Source: Trichobilharzia szidati
Taxonomy: Eukaryota; Platyhelminthes; Trematoda; Strigeidida; Schistosomatidae
Length of the DNA: 64,000 nt
NCBI GenBank assembly: GCA_944472155.2
Contig: OX235277.1
Coordinates: 39,882,758 to 39,946,757 of the forward strand
Direction: 5' to 3'
The notes beneath the pieces were generated by a model. The model did not search any database, had not been told where the DNA came from, and worked only from the letters and a program-made list of their open reading frames with translations. Below are positions 19,087 to 30,654 of the stretch, piece after piece; position 1 is the first letter of the stretch; every line of letters begins with the position of its first letter. A program made the position numbers and the translations under genes.

Positions 19087-20437
19087 CTAGACAGAAGACA
19101 GGTAGTTCAGCGAAGAGTACCTTTTCGGCGAATTCATTTTCATAGCTGTACAATCCCAAATATATGCATGGTTGTTTTGTATGTGTGTGTACATTAAATC
19201 TGCCAAACGAAAATACAGTTAGTAAGTTCAGGTGAATTTGAGGGTAGTAACAAAAGTGATGAGTTGTCACAAACGATTGTTAAAGAAGAGTTGCGCAATA
19301 ACATGAATAGTTTGATGAAAGAGTTGTACTCAGGGTGCACGTGGAAACAAAATATACGGAATTACACAAGGGTTTTAAGTAGAAAAATAAGCATACAAAC
19401 AAAAAATAAGTCAAATCTAACGAAGAAACAAAAGTTAAGTCAAATCAACAGAGTTGTTACCATGGGAGTAGAAGTGGTTTAATAATTTTCTTTTGTATGC
19501 ACAGTTCTGATTCCTCTTGCTTAATGGCAAGGGCTTCTGCGATGCAAAGAAGACTGAATCGTACTGTCTTTGGACGGTTGTTCTTCACTTCGTAGATTAT
19601 TCTGAAGGAGGCGTTTGTTGAGACGGAACGACCATTGTTGACGAGGTGTTCGATTATTGCACTCCTTACACGATCACCAGTTCTTTTCTGCAGACACGCT
19701 GGATAGTGTTCTTTGTCCCTTTTTGACAGGATGCGCATCGAACGACCTGGCTCCACAGCAACAGGTGAACTGATATATACACATGGAAATGGTCATGTGT
19801 GGGATCTTGTCCCTTGGGCTTCTGCAGATCAGCTGGCGACTGGAGAACACTCGTCTCAATGTTGCCGCGAAGAAAGTTCTTCTAAAGGAAGTTGAAATTC
19901 GCCTCTTAAGGACATCACTGAGTAGGTCACCTTTGAAGTCGAGGTTAATATATAGTATCTTTTTTAGCATGGATGGCGTCTCTTGCCTTTGGATTTTCTG
20001 TTTGATGTTTCTGTCTACGAATCTTGATGGATAACTGTTTTGTATGAAGATTTCTTTCATGAAGTGTAGTTCTTCTTCCATGGTATAAGAGCTGCAATTC
20101 CGTTGGACACGAAGAGCAAGATATATAATTAGTTTTCTTTACCGACGGATCGGTACCCAGATGTAGAAGCTTGTCAGTTGGCCGTTCCATGTGGGCTTCC
20201 TATGGATGGACCTTCTTAAAGTTCCGTCAGCTCTCCTTGTAAGTTCAACATCAAGAATAAGGATTTTAGATTCATTGTCAATTTCAAGAATGAACTTTGT
20301 GGCTGGATGGCACTTGTTGAATATTTGCAGTAACTGATTGAGATCGTGACCGTCATCACAGATGATAATAAAGATGTTGTCCACATATCTGGCACACATT
20401 TGGAAATTGTCAATAGTTTGATTTGCTTCAAGATAGC
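19087..20437 (-). pseudogene. PLE-8, RT motif C to GIY-YIG and 3' end (unit A only)
   Basis: Minus-strand order: FQMCARYVDNIFIIICDDGH (catalytic box VDN, not VDD), SKILILDVELTRRADGTLRR, SIHRKPTWNGQLTSF, linker with FIQNSYPSRFVDRNIKQK, CIYQFTCCCGAR. The YIG of the endonuclease is removed by an apparent 8-base deletion that shifts the frame into RSMRILSKRDKEHYPACLQK. The tail has SAIIEHLVNNG and ALAIKQEESELCIQKKI. The 3' UTR ends near 19095-19160 with AGCTGTACAATCCC. Unit B keeps the uninterrupted site near 43235-43295. Confidence 0.8.
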
Positions 20438-20700
20438 CATCGAGGAAGGAAGGGCAGTCACGAATCCCACCAACGCACTAACCAAGAACCTGCTACTCAG
20501 ATAATAAATATAAGGAAGGAAATGTAGATGGACTTGAACACATCCTGAGGGGATCGCTGAGTGACTTCACACGCCAGAGAGACCTTCAAATGTAAAACGA
20601 TGAAGACAATATGAAAGGGATCGTATGAGGAGGAGACAAAATGGAGATTTGCTTCCGAAACCATATGTACGCTTTGGAAGCTAAAGACATTATTTTAATC
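20438..20700 (+). pseudogene. RTE LINE C-terminal relic (empty site for a PLE insertion)
   Basis: The plus readings HILRGSLSDFTRQRDLQM and, after stops, FRNHMYALEAK resemble the RTE C-terminus (WIGHTLRRPSNDI... and FRNHMC-type ends). Bases 20571-20581 (ACGCCAGAGAG) are the uninterrupted version of the site that carries a PLE in unit B. Confidence 0.55.
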
Positions 20701-20928
20701 AATATTGGAAATTTGACAACGAATTTAGCAATATCAGCTGTGACCTTGCAGGATGAAATGTGGATTACATAATACCCTTAACTATGCCGACCACCTGTTT
20801 GGGTGATTAAACTGACATGTGAACACGCTGGCATCTAGTATGAACGTTGTGCTGATAATGAAAATGTATTATTACTTATTAGTATCGCCTTAGGTGCTGA
20901 CACCGTTGACCTAAAAGTTATTTGGAAA

Positions 20929-21840
20929 CTGGTCTAACATTACGGCGTGCAGTGCTCAAGTCTTTATCAACCTCATTCAACAGCTGGCTGGCTATTTGAC
21001 AATGCCAACCATGTGTGAGATGATCCACGCCAGAAAACTCAGTGAGTCTTTCTAACTGGAGACAGAAGGGAAACAAGCTGGCTTCCTATTATCACCGACG
21101 ATATTCTTTATGGTGGTGGTCTGATCTATGCATTAGACTGTGCGAAGATCTACCTAAAGGTGAAATCGAACAAACTGCTGAAGGAGAAGGCATTGAAGAC
21201 GTAACTGCACGTGAGCGTGGAGGAGATACAAGTAATGAAGATAACCAACCAACAGCGACAACATTTATCACTAGTCACCATCAACAGAGGAGATTTGACA
21301 TGGATTACTTCCTTCACTTATCGAAATCGTCTGCACTTAGCCAATATGAATGACAAGGTGCGGATTTCCAACACATATGTGAAGTCAGACGGTTCTTTTA
21401 TATGGGTCATAAATTTGCAATGTGCGTCATGGTGACGATTTCCGACAGACTGTAGCAGACTTTTGACAACAGCTGCCAACGTCTCTCGCTCCATATGAAG
21501 ATCTAGTGGCCGGCCAGAAAGAGTTAGGAACATGGAACTCTGGTTCGGAACAAGTCAACCAAGAGCCGAATGCTCAATAAATATGTAAGGAAAAATACAG
21601 ATGGATTGGGTATACGTTTGGGAGGCCATCGAATGAAATCACACTCAATACACGCCACTGGTTGAGTAGAATCTCAATGGAGAGCGATGAGTGTGTTGTC
21701 ATCTTCAAGGTTCACATGGAGGAAATAGTGTGGGGGTGGTATGACAGGTTATGGGCAATAGTGGAGCTGGACAGCTTCAGTGGACAGAGGAAAATAGAAG
21801 AAGGTGGATACTGGTTCCTTCCAGTAGCCGCCCGCTGTTA
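20929..21840 (+). pseudogene. RTE (SR2-like) LINE relic R1, unit A
   Basis: The plus-strand fragments follow the order of the RTE RT: SSLYQPHSTAGWLFDN (FINLIQQLYDN region), GGGLIYALDCAKIYLKVKSN (catalytic box lost), VEEIQVMKITNQQRQHLSLV, TINRGDLTWITSFTY (TYLG motif reduced), then ELWFGTSQPRAECSINM and a decayed WIGHTLRRPSN region. Many stops and frame changes show great age. The unit B copy is 44370-45470. Confidence 0.65.
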
Positions 21841-22150
21841 AGCTTTTTAGATCAACTATCTGATTTAAAGTATCGAGTCATGTCACTTTTTTGGTAACAG
21901 TCTGACGTCTGCTGGAAATAGTTTATGTGACGTGCCGAATAACTGAACCCTACAGAAGCACTAAGTGTCTTCACATTAGTGTAAAAGATCCGAATCTTGT
22001 TCTTTATGTTGATTGCATGAGGTTTCCACAATGATTTAAGGGTAATTATTGCGTATCTTGCTATTCTGACTGTGACTGGCTTTGAAACTCTCTTCAGTAC
22101 CGGTTGGTTGTAACTGAAACGATGCTTGACTCAGCCTGACTGAATAGCGT
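21841..22150 (-). pseudogene. RTE relic R7, convergent with R1
   Basis: The minus reading ITLKSLWKPHAINIKNKIRI then FYTNVKTLSASVGFSYS matches the KP-x-W...KIRIFNTNVKSVLLYGSE region of RTE ORFs. It meets the plus-strand R1 head-on. The unit B copy is 45471-45720. Confidence 0.6.
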
Positions 22151-22555
22151 CTAGTAATTCATCTGAGGATTATTTTTGGTGAATACAATGAGAATCTGCT
22201 TTCCATACACTAGTCAGAATAAAACGGACACCTCAGAATTTTAGATGTCAGCAATATCTGAAGAGGAACATAATGTTATCTGATGATTGGCGATTAGCAT
22301 TAAAATCCTGAACGCACAGTTAACACTTTTCAGCTGGATGTTCCACTAGACTATGCTGTTAGCCATCATCATTTAAATGACAGCATATTTTGCGCTGAAG
22401 ATGTTGTCTGCAAGGACAAAGAAATTTTCACAATTAAATCAACCAGCTTAGTGAACACAACTAATTCAAATAAAATTATGGTAACTTCAGACTTCTTTCA
22501 AGCCGTACTCTATAAGACGATCTAGTAGTAGTGACATAGTAACGCAGTCCTCCAA
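22151..22555. other. Unassigned duplicated spacer
   Basis: Similar to 45721-46260. A stretch with GCGCTGAAGATGTTGTCTGC also resembles 38700-38750, so an unnamed repeat is present. No gene recognised. Confidence 0.35.
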
Positions 22556-23115
22556 TATGGATAAGATTTTATTTTGATAAATCACACAGTGTTACACAGT
22601 AATATTAACTGATGACGTTTCGAGCACAAATTATTGCTCATAATCATATCAAGTTACCCACACAATTTTTTCCTTCATTTAAATATATGAGTGGAATTGA
22701 TGATTAGACACTTGAATAAAAATTAATATGGGATAATGTACATTCACAAATAATAATATGAGTGTTATCAATCAAATACAATAAGATGAGAAATAAGACG
22801 AGTGTTTTTATAGTCATAATAAGTAACTTGTTAGAATGTTGTGATGTGCTTAATTGAAATAGAATTTAGAGATTATTTATTATTCTCCTCTGATTTGACT
22901 GACTGGTGGTAATAATATCTTCCATATTTCTGGTGTTTGCATTGAGTCATTTTTTGGTGTATACTCGATGAACCAGGCAGGATTCAGTAACCAATCTCTC
23001 TCTCCACCTACATTATTAGGAGCAATAATTTGTGCTCGAAACGTCATAAGTTAATATTACTGTGTAACACTGTGTGATTTATGGAGTTACACTCTACCAC
23101 AGTGCCCAAGTTTTA
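22556..23115 (-). mobile_element. PLE-2 family 3' piece with T1 termini in inverted orientation (unit A only)
   Basis: The middle part matches, reversed, the C-terminus and 3' UTR of PLE-2 (9180-9490). A T1 terminal repeat lies at each side, minus at 22556-22660 and plus at 23010-23115, so the piece is bounded by inverted repeats. In T1 the arms GAGC/GCTC, GAAAC and GTC are kept (22609-22652 minus; 23020-23045 plus). Unit B lacks the insertion near 46330. Confidence 0.6.
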
Positions 23116-23935
23116 TACTTATTACGCTGTCCTGTATAAGAACAGCTGACACTCGTTTCGAACAAGATGGCACTCATGGCCATGCAATTTAATGTATAGG
23201 AGTTCCTGATTTTAAATTTTAAATAATTGCTACTAGGTTCCTGTTTCACACTGGTCAAGTAAACATATGCACCTGAGAAGTCCAGAATAAGACAAAGTGC
23301 TCTTATTGCGCTCCGCCACAAGCGACTATGAGGCGAATCGCGCAAGGCTTTATTAATTCAGGTATCTTGTTTCCTCAATAAATAGTTATCATTGAGTAAG
23401 ATTCAACAAAATTCCATCGCTCAAGGTAGACAATAGGGCTTTGTGATAACACGATTCATTATCAATGTTGACTGACCACTCATTATCACCCTGGATTAAA
23501 TACGTAATATATTTAGTGTGTTGTTCAGTTCTTCCTGGTCAGTGATTCTTTCCCTTTTCTTCATCTTTGCTTTCTGAGAAGAATACAATGCTTCCAGCTT
23601 TGAAGGTTCAGCAGAAGTAATGCTGTTAAGGAATACGGGTTGGGGTTACTAGTCTCAGGCATAACCTTCACTCCTTTGCAAGCTTACCACTGACTGGTGA
23701 ACAAGATGAGACTTAAGGGGGTGTCGACTGTGAATCGGAATGGCACCACCTTTGTGGCTGATGAGCGTTCTACCAGCGTTTTGAACTAACGACCCTACAA
23801 TTCGTAGATTTATTAGTGTGAAATATTCCCATACCACATGAATTAAAAGTCATCTCATCTTCAGGTTCTTATAAAATATAATATTTGTTGTCGTTACAAT
23901 AATGGCCAGTTATGCGGCGGATACATTTTTTACAT
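23116..23935. other. Unassigned duplicated spacer
   Basis: Collinear with 46340-46930. The open minus frame 23094-23345 is not preserved in unit B, so I do not call it a gene. A GC-richer segment near 23640-23790 (GGGTTGGGGTTACTAGTC) is conserved but unassigned. Confidence 0.4.
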
Positions 23936-25440
23936 AGAATGACAGACTATTTATCAAAGGATGACAAAATAAATAGTCGTATTTGTGTGACAAACGTGCT
24001 AGGCTGAATTCAATTATAAAAATATTATCAAATGGGAGACATGGAGGTGATTAGTCATAATAGATTTGTAGAATGTGAGGTAGGGAAAATTGACAAGTCA
24101 GTTCAAGGTTATAAAAGGTGTCAGTTGAGTGACTGGCTAGTACAAAGTGGTATGTATTAAAGAGGAGATGGTAAGACTGCAACGAGAGCTTCATAATGAA
24201 ATAACCAGTTTGTGTGAAATGAAACAGGTGGAGGCATATATTGAGAAAACAGATAATATCACTAATAATAAGTCCGGATAACATAAATCGAAAATTTGAT
24301 AGCATTCAGAGAATGTTTGCATGAAGGGAATATATGATGACGAATAATAACAATAATTGTAATAATAAGCAAATAAAGAAAAAACCAAGATTGTTAAGGG
24401 GAAGAAGCACTCTTGGTGAGAAGAAGATTCATCAATCCATGTTTTGCCACAGAAGAACAGCGGTTGGACGTGTTCTTTTTAGATATAAAGTTCCGGTTCA
24501 GTCGATCTTATTGCAACAGCCTCAGCTGTGTGTAGGAGACGTAAGCAAACTGTACGTGATAATGACTTTGGTATATAACACTAAAAGCTGTGATGACGTC
24601 GATGCTACGCTCAGTATCGACCAAATGAGATAGGATCGAGCTTTTCATGCGCTTAATTTCATCACTGCTGAACCAAACTGGTAAATGTTCTCGAATCAGT
24701 AGACAAACCTTCCTAATCGTGCGGCCTATATAAATTGAATCACAAGAACAGTTGAAATGGTATATGCATGAAGAAGAGCTAAAGTAAGTTAAGACATCTT
24801 TGAGTTGCTGGGTGAAGGATAGACACGGACGTGCAGATTACAAAGTTTCCTTGATCACCATGCTTAAGCGTTGCGAAAGAATCTCCCCAGAAGTATCTCC
24901 CTTGAATTGGAGACAGGAAATCAGAGGCTTTGTACCACAGTTGCCAGTTCGTGTTTACGATTACTTTAACCTATGTCGGTTTTAATGAACTTTTCTGGAT
25001 ATCCATTCTTGCTTAGAATGTCTCAGATAACCTGGAGTTATTTCTCTACGCAGTCTTCGGAATAAATTGACCTCGCTCTAAATGCTAAGCACCTGATCCG
25101 ATTTCGACTGTATGTCATCGGTGCGAACCTAAGTAAGTGTGTATACTGAGCTTTGATCTCTAGCTTTCTAAATATGTTTCTTTTGACGAAACTATCCTCT
25201 CTTCTCGTTAGTAGGACGTTAAGGAAGTGTAGAGAGTCGTTGCACTCTTCTTCGTAGGTGACATGTACCGCTAGGTGGTCATTATTGAAGTTAATCAAAA
25301 TCAAATCACTACTTAACCCTTCATCGTACACTACAAAAGTGTCATCCATGTAACCACAATACATTTCCACTTTAGCTATTTCCTCTTTCAAAGGACTATT
25401 TTCTAGTTTTGCTGGAAAAATGTTCATTATCTTTATCTGT
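23936..25440 (-). pseudogene. PLE-9, RT catalytic box to GIY-YIG and 3' UTR (unit A only)
   Basis: Minus-strand order: AKVEMYCGYMDDTFVVYDEG with an intact YMDD box (ORF 25038-25427), LHFLNVLLTRREDSFVKRNI, FRKLEIKAQYTHLLRF, then a broken linker. The GIY-YIG domain at 24560-24780 is readable as CIYHFNCSCDSIYIGRTIRK, LLIREHLPVWFSSDEIKRMK and SSILSHLVDTERSIDVITAF. The 3' UTR runs to about 23940. Intact catalytic motifs at both ends but several frame breaks in the linker suggest a moderately old copy. Confidence 0.8.
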
Positions 25441-26020
25441 TATTAAGGTATTAAGCCTAATAGAAAAGTTGTATCTTACTTTTATGACCAGATCATTGGT
25501 AAGCATATATACATATGAATGCCCGAAAACATATTATCTCAAATAAAATGATCAAGAGAAGAGAAGCATGAACATCTCGAATTACTCAAAATAGATTACA
25601 ATCACAGACCACTGTCTTCAAAACAAACACATGACTAGTGTCGGAATCAACGAGTTTATTCAAATGATATTCAGTCAGTCAGTCCGCTATGTATATTGTG
25701 TTGATACTTATAAAAATCAAAGGTTTATTTAAACCTGGACAATTCATCATCTCAATCTCCCATCCAACCCCCCAGATACCCCTTCATATATATAACCAAC
25801 CTATCTAGCTAGTGTTTCAGTTACTCAGTGAAAACAAATACAAGCTTGACATGGTTATATGACTGAATCTCTAACGTGAGATAGCTTCTGCATGTGAATA
25901 TTAGTATAACTGAGACTTATAGTAAGCACAACGAATACGTTTACTGAAGTAGGCTGGCAAACTTGAAGACTTGAAGTCCATATCAGACTAAAATGTCTGG
26001 TATCAGTTAGAATTGGTTAG
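25441..26020. other. Unassigned duplicated spacer
   Basis: Collinear with 47040-47920; unit B has an extra 280 bases near 47165-47440. No gene or family recognised. Confidence 0.4.
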
Positions 26021-26024
26021 GTTC

Positions 26025-26205
26025 GTCTTAAAATCTGAAGAATCTGAGTAGGGTCATGGTTGCTTACTGATGAAGAGCCGTAGAAAAACACAAAGCACCA
26101 TTCCAGTACTACCTGGTTTTCAACAGTTCTCAAACTCAAGTCAGTCATTGACCAGACCGGAAACTAACCAAATCACTACAAACGAATACTTGAAAATTTT
26201 TGTAA
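26025..26205 (+). mobile_element. SINE-H relic (unit A)
   Basis: TTACTGATGAAGAGCCGTAG, CCATTCCAGTACTACCTGG and the tail ACCAAATCACTACAAACGAA give the hammerhead 5' side, the cleavage side and the SINE tail. The tRNA head is gone. The unit B copy is 47925-48095. Confidence 0.65.
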
Positions 26206-26234
26206 CGCTTATGAAAAACTGATCACGAAGGGAA

Positions 26235-26450
26235 GTTGCTTAAAGTTCTAAGGGGACGTCTTGATCATTGGGCTCAACCACTGTGAGTACGCGGAGGAAT
26301 ACCCGTCAATGAAAGTGGATGTCGGCAGCGCTATATGTCGTAGGCCACAGGTGGTTCGGTCATAGTCTGTTTTGCTACTGAGAAAACACAAATTAGGACG
26401 AAACTTCTGTCCAGTACTCACTAGTTTGTGATGAATCTTGAAAATAAATA
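26235..26450 (+). mobile_element. SINE-H relic (unit A), second copy
   Basis: GAATACCCGTCAATGAAAGT and GATGTCGGCAGCGCTATATG match the SINE leader. ATTAGGACGAAACTTCTGTC then CAGTACTCACTAG is the 3' half of the hammerhead with GAAA and GTC intact. The unit B copy is 48110-48360. Confidence 0.65.
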
Positions 26451-26856
26451 ACACATGAAAACCCATAAAAGATGTATTATCTGGGTTTTTCAGGGACATG
26501 TTCAGCCAGAATCAGTCCAATATATATGTACGAAAAATTCAGCAATGGCCTAAGGCCACAAGGCATATGTAATCTGATTATAACTTGAACAGAAAATATT
26601 CGGCAGAATCAAATCGAATGAATATTATTTAAACACCAGTTGAAATGTAATCAATCATAAACTATTTATTGAAGACAAAATGAGAGTTAGTTACTTTCTT
26701 TTTAAATACGGTGAAAAAACTGATATTGTTTTTTCCCAGTAATTCGTGAACAGGAAAAGTATTTTTCGGAATGATACCTACTCTTTTTTATTTCAAAGTT
26801 GTGATTATTATCTAACGAATTCAATATTTTCTGCTAAGTGACGTCTACTTTTCTCA

Positions 26857-26928
26857 GCGTTGGTGGATCAGCTGTAGAGTGCTCGTCAACCATGTACATT
26901 GTCGGGAGTTCGATCCCACGCCGATGCC
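26857..26928 (+). mobile_element. tRNA-like head of SINE-T with T6 terminator
   Basis: A 72-nt tRNA-like sequence. The acceptor arms GCGTTGG and CCGATGC pair over 7 bp with two wobbles. It has an A box-like GGTGGATCAGCTGTAGAG and B box GGAGTTCGATCCCACG. TTTTTT follows directly (26929-26934), a polymerase III stop. Its head resembles 10078-10151, so I read it as a SINE head, not a working tRNA gene. Confidence 0.6.
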
Positions 26929-26984
26929 TTTTTTCACCTCGCTAAGCCGGTAATGAGACCAGTAAATAGGGGAGGTTGGGTTAT

Positions 26985-27345
26985 TATTATTTTATTATTA
27001 TTATTCACTTGCGTTCCGAGTGGAACATAGGGCTTCAAAAGCACATCTCAAGTTTGTTCAGTTTTCTGCCATCCTCTTCAGCTGGGTTCACGACTGACCA
27101 AACTCTCTCATCTCCTCCTCGATGAAAGATCTCGTCCATGTCACCCTCACACCGACTACCTGCATTAAGTGCGATGTCATTTGATGGCCTCCTTAGTAGC
27201 GTATACCCAATCCATCTCTACTTTCTCCTACATATTTGTTGCGCGATCGACTCTTGGTTGGTTTGTCCCCAAAGTTTTTTGTTGGTTGGGTGTGAAGCTA
27301 GTAAACCCATCACGTATCAAGTAAATGTCACTGCTACATAAGTTT
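26985..27345 (-). pseudogene. RTE LINE 3' end (unit A)
   Basis: The minus strand encodes a decayed C-terminus ending in ALCSTRNASE, then an (AATAA)n-type tail at 26985-27008. The tail form agrees with 54480-54505 and 48930. The fuller reading is in unit B (48972-49250). Confidence 0.7.
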
Positions 27346-28228
27346 CAAAGCTGCAGTGTGAAGCCCATTGTTCAACTAGGAACGTAAATGAATAAAAAAG
27401 TATTAATCTTCGTATTTTTCAGCACACAGCAAACTTTAATGTAATTAGAGTCATAGATAGACATGTTGAAAACAAGTGTTGATATGATGTATATAACCCA
27501 TAGTTGCAAATCCTGTCTCGCATCTCAAAGAACCTTACTGAGACATGATATCCTGCTTCTTTTTTCTAACTGAATGACAGGATAAGCAACAAGTCAGTCT
27601 TGAATAGTCAATAATATTTGCTCAAACATATATGCGAAATCAAATGGAGACGGATTAGATTTACTTTGAGAATGCTGAATCGATGACTGTTTAGTCACTA
27701 GCTACATGGCAAAATGATAAGCTCACTATCCAATCAGTGATAAGCTACATCACTAAAAGGCATGCTGGAGGGTATTGTTAGGAATTTCTAATTTAGGTTG
27801 AAACCTGTCAAAAATATTTAGGGGCTTTAACTAGGCATTTTCTTCTAGTTAGTAGCTAGTTATATGATCAATATTTTTCCTTTAACTTTTTGTGGAAGAC
27901 TGGTATTTCAACAACAGATCTCAATTTTGTCCTGTTCTCTGTAGTCTTCTGAAGCTGATCCCACGGTTGATCGTATTCTTTAATTACTTCGTCACATGAT
28001 TTCCAACATGTCACCCAACTCATCGTTTCCCACCTGAGTTCCACTCAAGTTTATGTGTGGCGTGCGTGTGTCAGGTAGATCCCCAGTTACTTCTGCACAT
28101 TTGTTCAATTGAGGGGTTCTATTTTCCTTAACCCTTGTTTATAGCCATCCGATGCAGGGTAGCCTATTATAAATGGTTTTTATGATGCTCACTCCAAGCT
28201 CCTGACCTAAATAGAAGGTCTGACTGAC
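27346..28228. other. Unassigned duplicated insert within an RTE copy
   Basis: It lies between two pieces of one minus-strand RTE ORF, where live copies have about 150 codons. The sequence is collinear with 49255-50216, so it was there before the duplication. No frame or family recognised. Confidence 0.4.
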
Positions 28229-28935
28229 TTAATACTTGCGTTGAAAATCCGAATCTTGTTTTTTATGCTGAGTGAGTGCAGCAGGCCACCAAAGTGATTT
28301 CAGGCCGATGAAGGTGTGCTTTGCCTTTCCGATTCTGATTTTGACGTTGTCATTCGTAACTCCTGTAGCTGAAAAGATCGTGCCTAGATAAGTGAAGGAG
28401 GTGACTTCTTTCGAATTTATCCCGCTGGTAGTGATTCGTGCTGCTAGTTCCTGTTGTTGGTTGGTTATCTTCAAAGGCTCCGTTTCCTCTATGTCCATCT
28501 GAAGTTCTGTATTCGCTAACAGCATCTTCTGCAAACTCCTTGATTTTCAACTGCAGATCTTTAATTCAGGTGACATCAGACATAAATCATCTGCAAACTT
28601 CAGATCTTCCAAAGTTTTCTTGTCAACCCAGCATATTTCTCTCTTCTCACACTCCGTGGTATGTCGCACTGTCCAGCACATCATAATCAGAAATATCACA
28701 AGTGACAGTAGTCAGCCTTTTCTTACTCCTGCCTTCACTTCAAAGGCCTTGCTGAGTTTTCCGTCGTGGATCACTTGATATGTGACGGTATCATGCAGCT
28801 TTTGAATTCACTTGATAAAGATATGAGGCACTTTATGGTAGTGAAGTTGATGCCATGTTACCTCGTGGTCTACGCTGTCAAAGGCCTTTTCAAAGTCGAT
28901 TAAATTGAGATGGGAACTCGACCACAAGGTTAACA
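28229..28935 (-). pseudogene. RTE LINE relic, RT motif C to TYLG region (unit A)
   Basis: The minus frames read KFADDLCLMS (catalytic FADD kept), MKIKEFAEDAVSEYRTSDG (shifted), and in 28229-28534 EPLKITNQQQELAARITTSG, then INSKEVTSFTYLGTIFSATG and VKIRIGKAKHTFIGLKSLWW. Upstream to 28935 the DFEKAFDSVDHE-type motif A is recognisable. Frameshifts separate the pieces. The unit B copy is 50217-50935. Confidence 0.75.
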
Positions 28936-29069
28936 TGGTGTTGCTTCAATAATCAAGGAAAGTAAAATTGGCTTCTTTTCGTATTACTTATATTCATCAG
29001 AATATCTTCGTCGATATGGCTATGGGAAATTACCCTTTGTTTGAAAGGTTGAGCTTTCATTGAGGGTGG

Positions 29070-29310
29070 AAGAACAAATATGCACCGATCACATTGGCTG
29101 GTGGTGGCACTATACATCACGATTTTATAGGAGTTTAATTTTATGGCCCACTACATTCCGTCTGAGTGTCTGGGTTTAACCCCTGATAAGTATGTAAATG
29201 GATGATAACTTTTAAGGAGTCCTAAACTGGGACGCAGGGATTTCCCAGTACACTCGGGTTTTCAGCCAATCGCCAACTAACGTCGGCTGGTGATATAAAT
29301 GGAGGCATAT
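29070..29310 (+). mobile_element. SINE-H relic (unit A), strongly diverged
   Basis: A leader-like CACATTGGCTGGTGGTGGC, a B box GGGTTTAACCCCTGA, then AAGGAGTCCTAAACTGGGAC and CCCAGTACACTCGGGTTTTC follow SINE-H order. The ribozyme core is gone. The unit B copy is 51060-51310. Confidence 0.6.
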
Positions 29311-29399
29311 CAACTTTATTTAAAGCCATAAATATAGTAAAAATGTCAGGTTTTGAGTTTTCAACTACGTTGTGATTGAATGGATACTCTGTTACCAAG

Positions 29400-30140
29400 A
29401 CTGACATCTTTCTACTTTTGAAGTATTCACCTATTTCTACAAATGACCATACATTTTTGTTTCCTCTTCATATGATCACCTTTATATCGACCCTTAATTG
29501 ACGACCAACCCATCGCTTCTCAGTATGGTTCCATTTCACGATCTAGTGTCATATTAATTCAGTGGCTGCTTAGTACATTTCCAACCAATCTATATTGTCT
29601 TGTGCACATTTTCCTAGTTGAGTAATAGATTTTTGAGTGATTCATTACCAGACTACCCGGCACCAAACCAACCTGGCCATCTGATCGTCAGCAGGGAACG
29701 AAACCAGCTTCTGATCAATTTCTAAAGCCTCTTAGAAATCCTGTATCCAGTACCCACTCAAAGTTACTAAAGTCATATCAAGGCAGCGACTTGACATTAT
29801 TGCTAGAAATGGTGATCATTGTAACCTGTGACGTATGTTGATGACCTTCACAATGATTTCAAAGGAATAAATACCGAGCTTGCTTTCCATTTTTTATCGT
29901 AACTGACTTTGACATCCTCATCTGCTCCACCTGATGTCCAAGCGAGATGAGTGAGAAAGATAACTTCCTTTAAATTCCTTGGACCGGTATTTGTTGCCAT
30001 TTTTCGCGTAACTCTATCATTTCTGTCTTCTCTTTTTTAGTCCGTGAGTTCCTGCCTTTCCTGCTTCTTCCATCAACTTGCTGTTTTTCGCTTGTAAATT
30101 TTCCCGTTTGTGTGGATTGAGATGTAATTCGCCTACAAAA
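29400..30140 (-). pseudogene. RTE LINE relic R6 (unit A)
   Basis: Minus-strand pieces in order: LQAK-NSKLMEEAGKAGTHG near 30120-30060, RNLKEVIFLTH, TSGGADEDVK near 29920, and a decayed C-terminal WIGH/EMEPY...GRQLRVD segment near 29560-29480. The unit B copy (52010-53040) carries a later LINE insertion. Confidence 0.6.
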
Positions 30141-30154
30141 TGCAATACATACTC

Positions 30155-30654
30155 NNNNNNNNNNNNNNNNNNNNNNNNNNNNNNNNNNNNNNNNNNNNNN
30201 NNNNNNNNNNNNNNNNNNNNNNNNNNNNNNNNNNNNNNNNNNNNNNNNNNNNNNNNNNNNNNNNNNNNNNNNNNNNNNNNNNNNNNNNNNNNNNNNNNNN
30301 NNNNNNNNNNNNNNNNNNNNNNNNNNNNNNNNNNNNNNNNNNNNNNNNNNNNNNNNNNNNNNNNNNNNNNNNNNNNNNNNNNNNNNNNNNNNNNNNNNNN
30401 NNNNNNNNNNNNNNNNNNNNNNNNNNNNNNNNNNNNNNNNNNNNNNNNNNNNNNNNNNNNNNNNNNNNNNNNNNNNNNNNNNNNNNNNNNNNNNNNNNNN
30501 NNNNNNNNNNNNNNNNNNNNNNNNNNNNNNNNNNNNNNNNNNNNNNNNNNNNNNNNNNNNNNNNNNNNNNNNNNNNNNNNNNNNNNNNNNNNNNNNNNNN
30601 NNNNNNNNNNNNNNNNNNNNNNNNNNNNNNNNNNNNNNNNNNNNNNNNNNNNNN
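30155..30654. other. Assembly gap, 500 N
   Basis: Exactly 500 N, a conventional placeholder. It lies at the junction of duplication units A and B, so the true junction and any further units are not represented. Open frames drawn through it are artefacts. Confidence 0.99.

Larger units (their letters stand above)
11083..30154. repeat. Unit A of a large direct duplication
   Basis: From 11083 onwards, blocks recur in the same order and orientation in 30655-53050. The start is very similar: I count seven differences in the first roughly 520 aligned bases. Later blocks are visibly more diverged. Private to A: the SINE at 14825, PLE-8 (19087-20437), a PLE terminal piece (22556-23115) and PLE-9 (about 23800-25440). 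The right end is lost in the 500-N gap. Confidence 0.85.
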
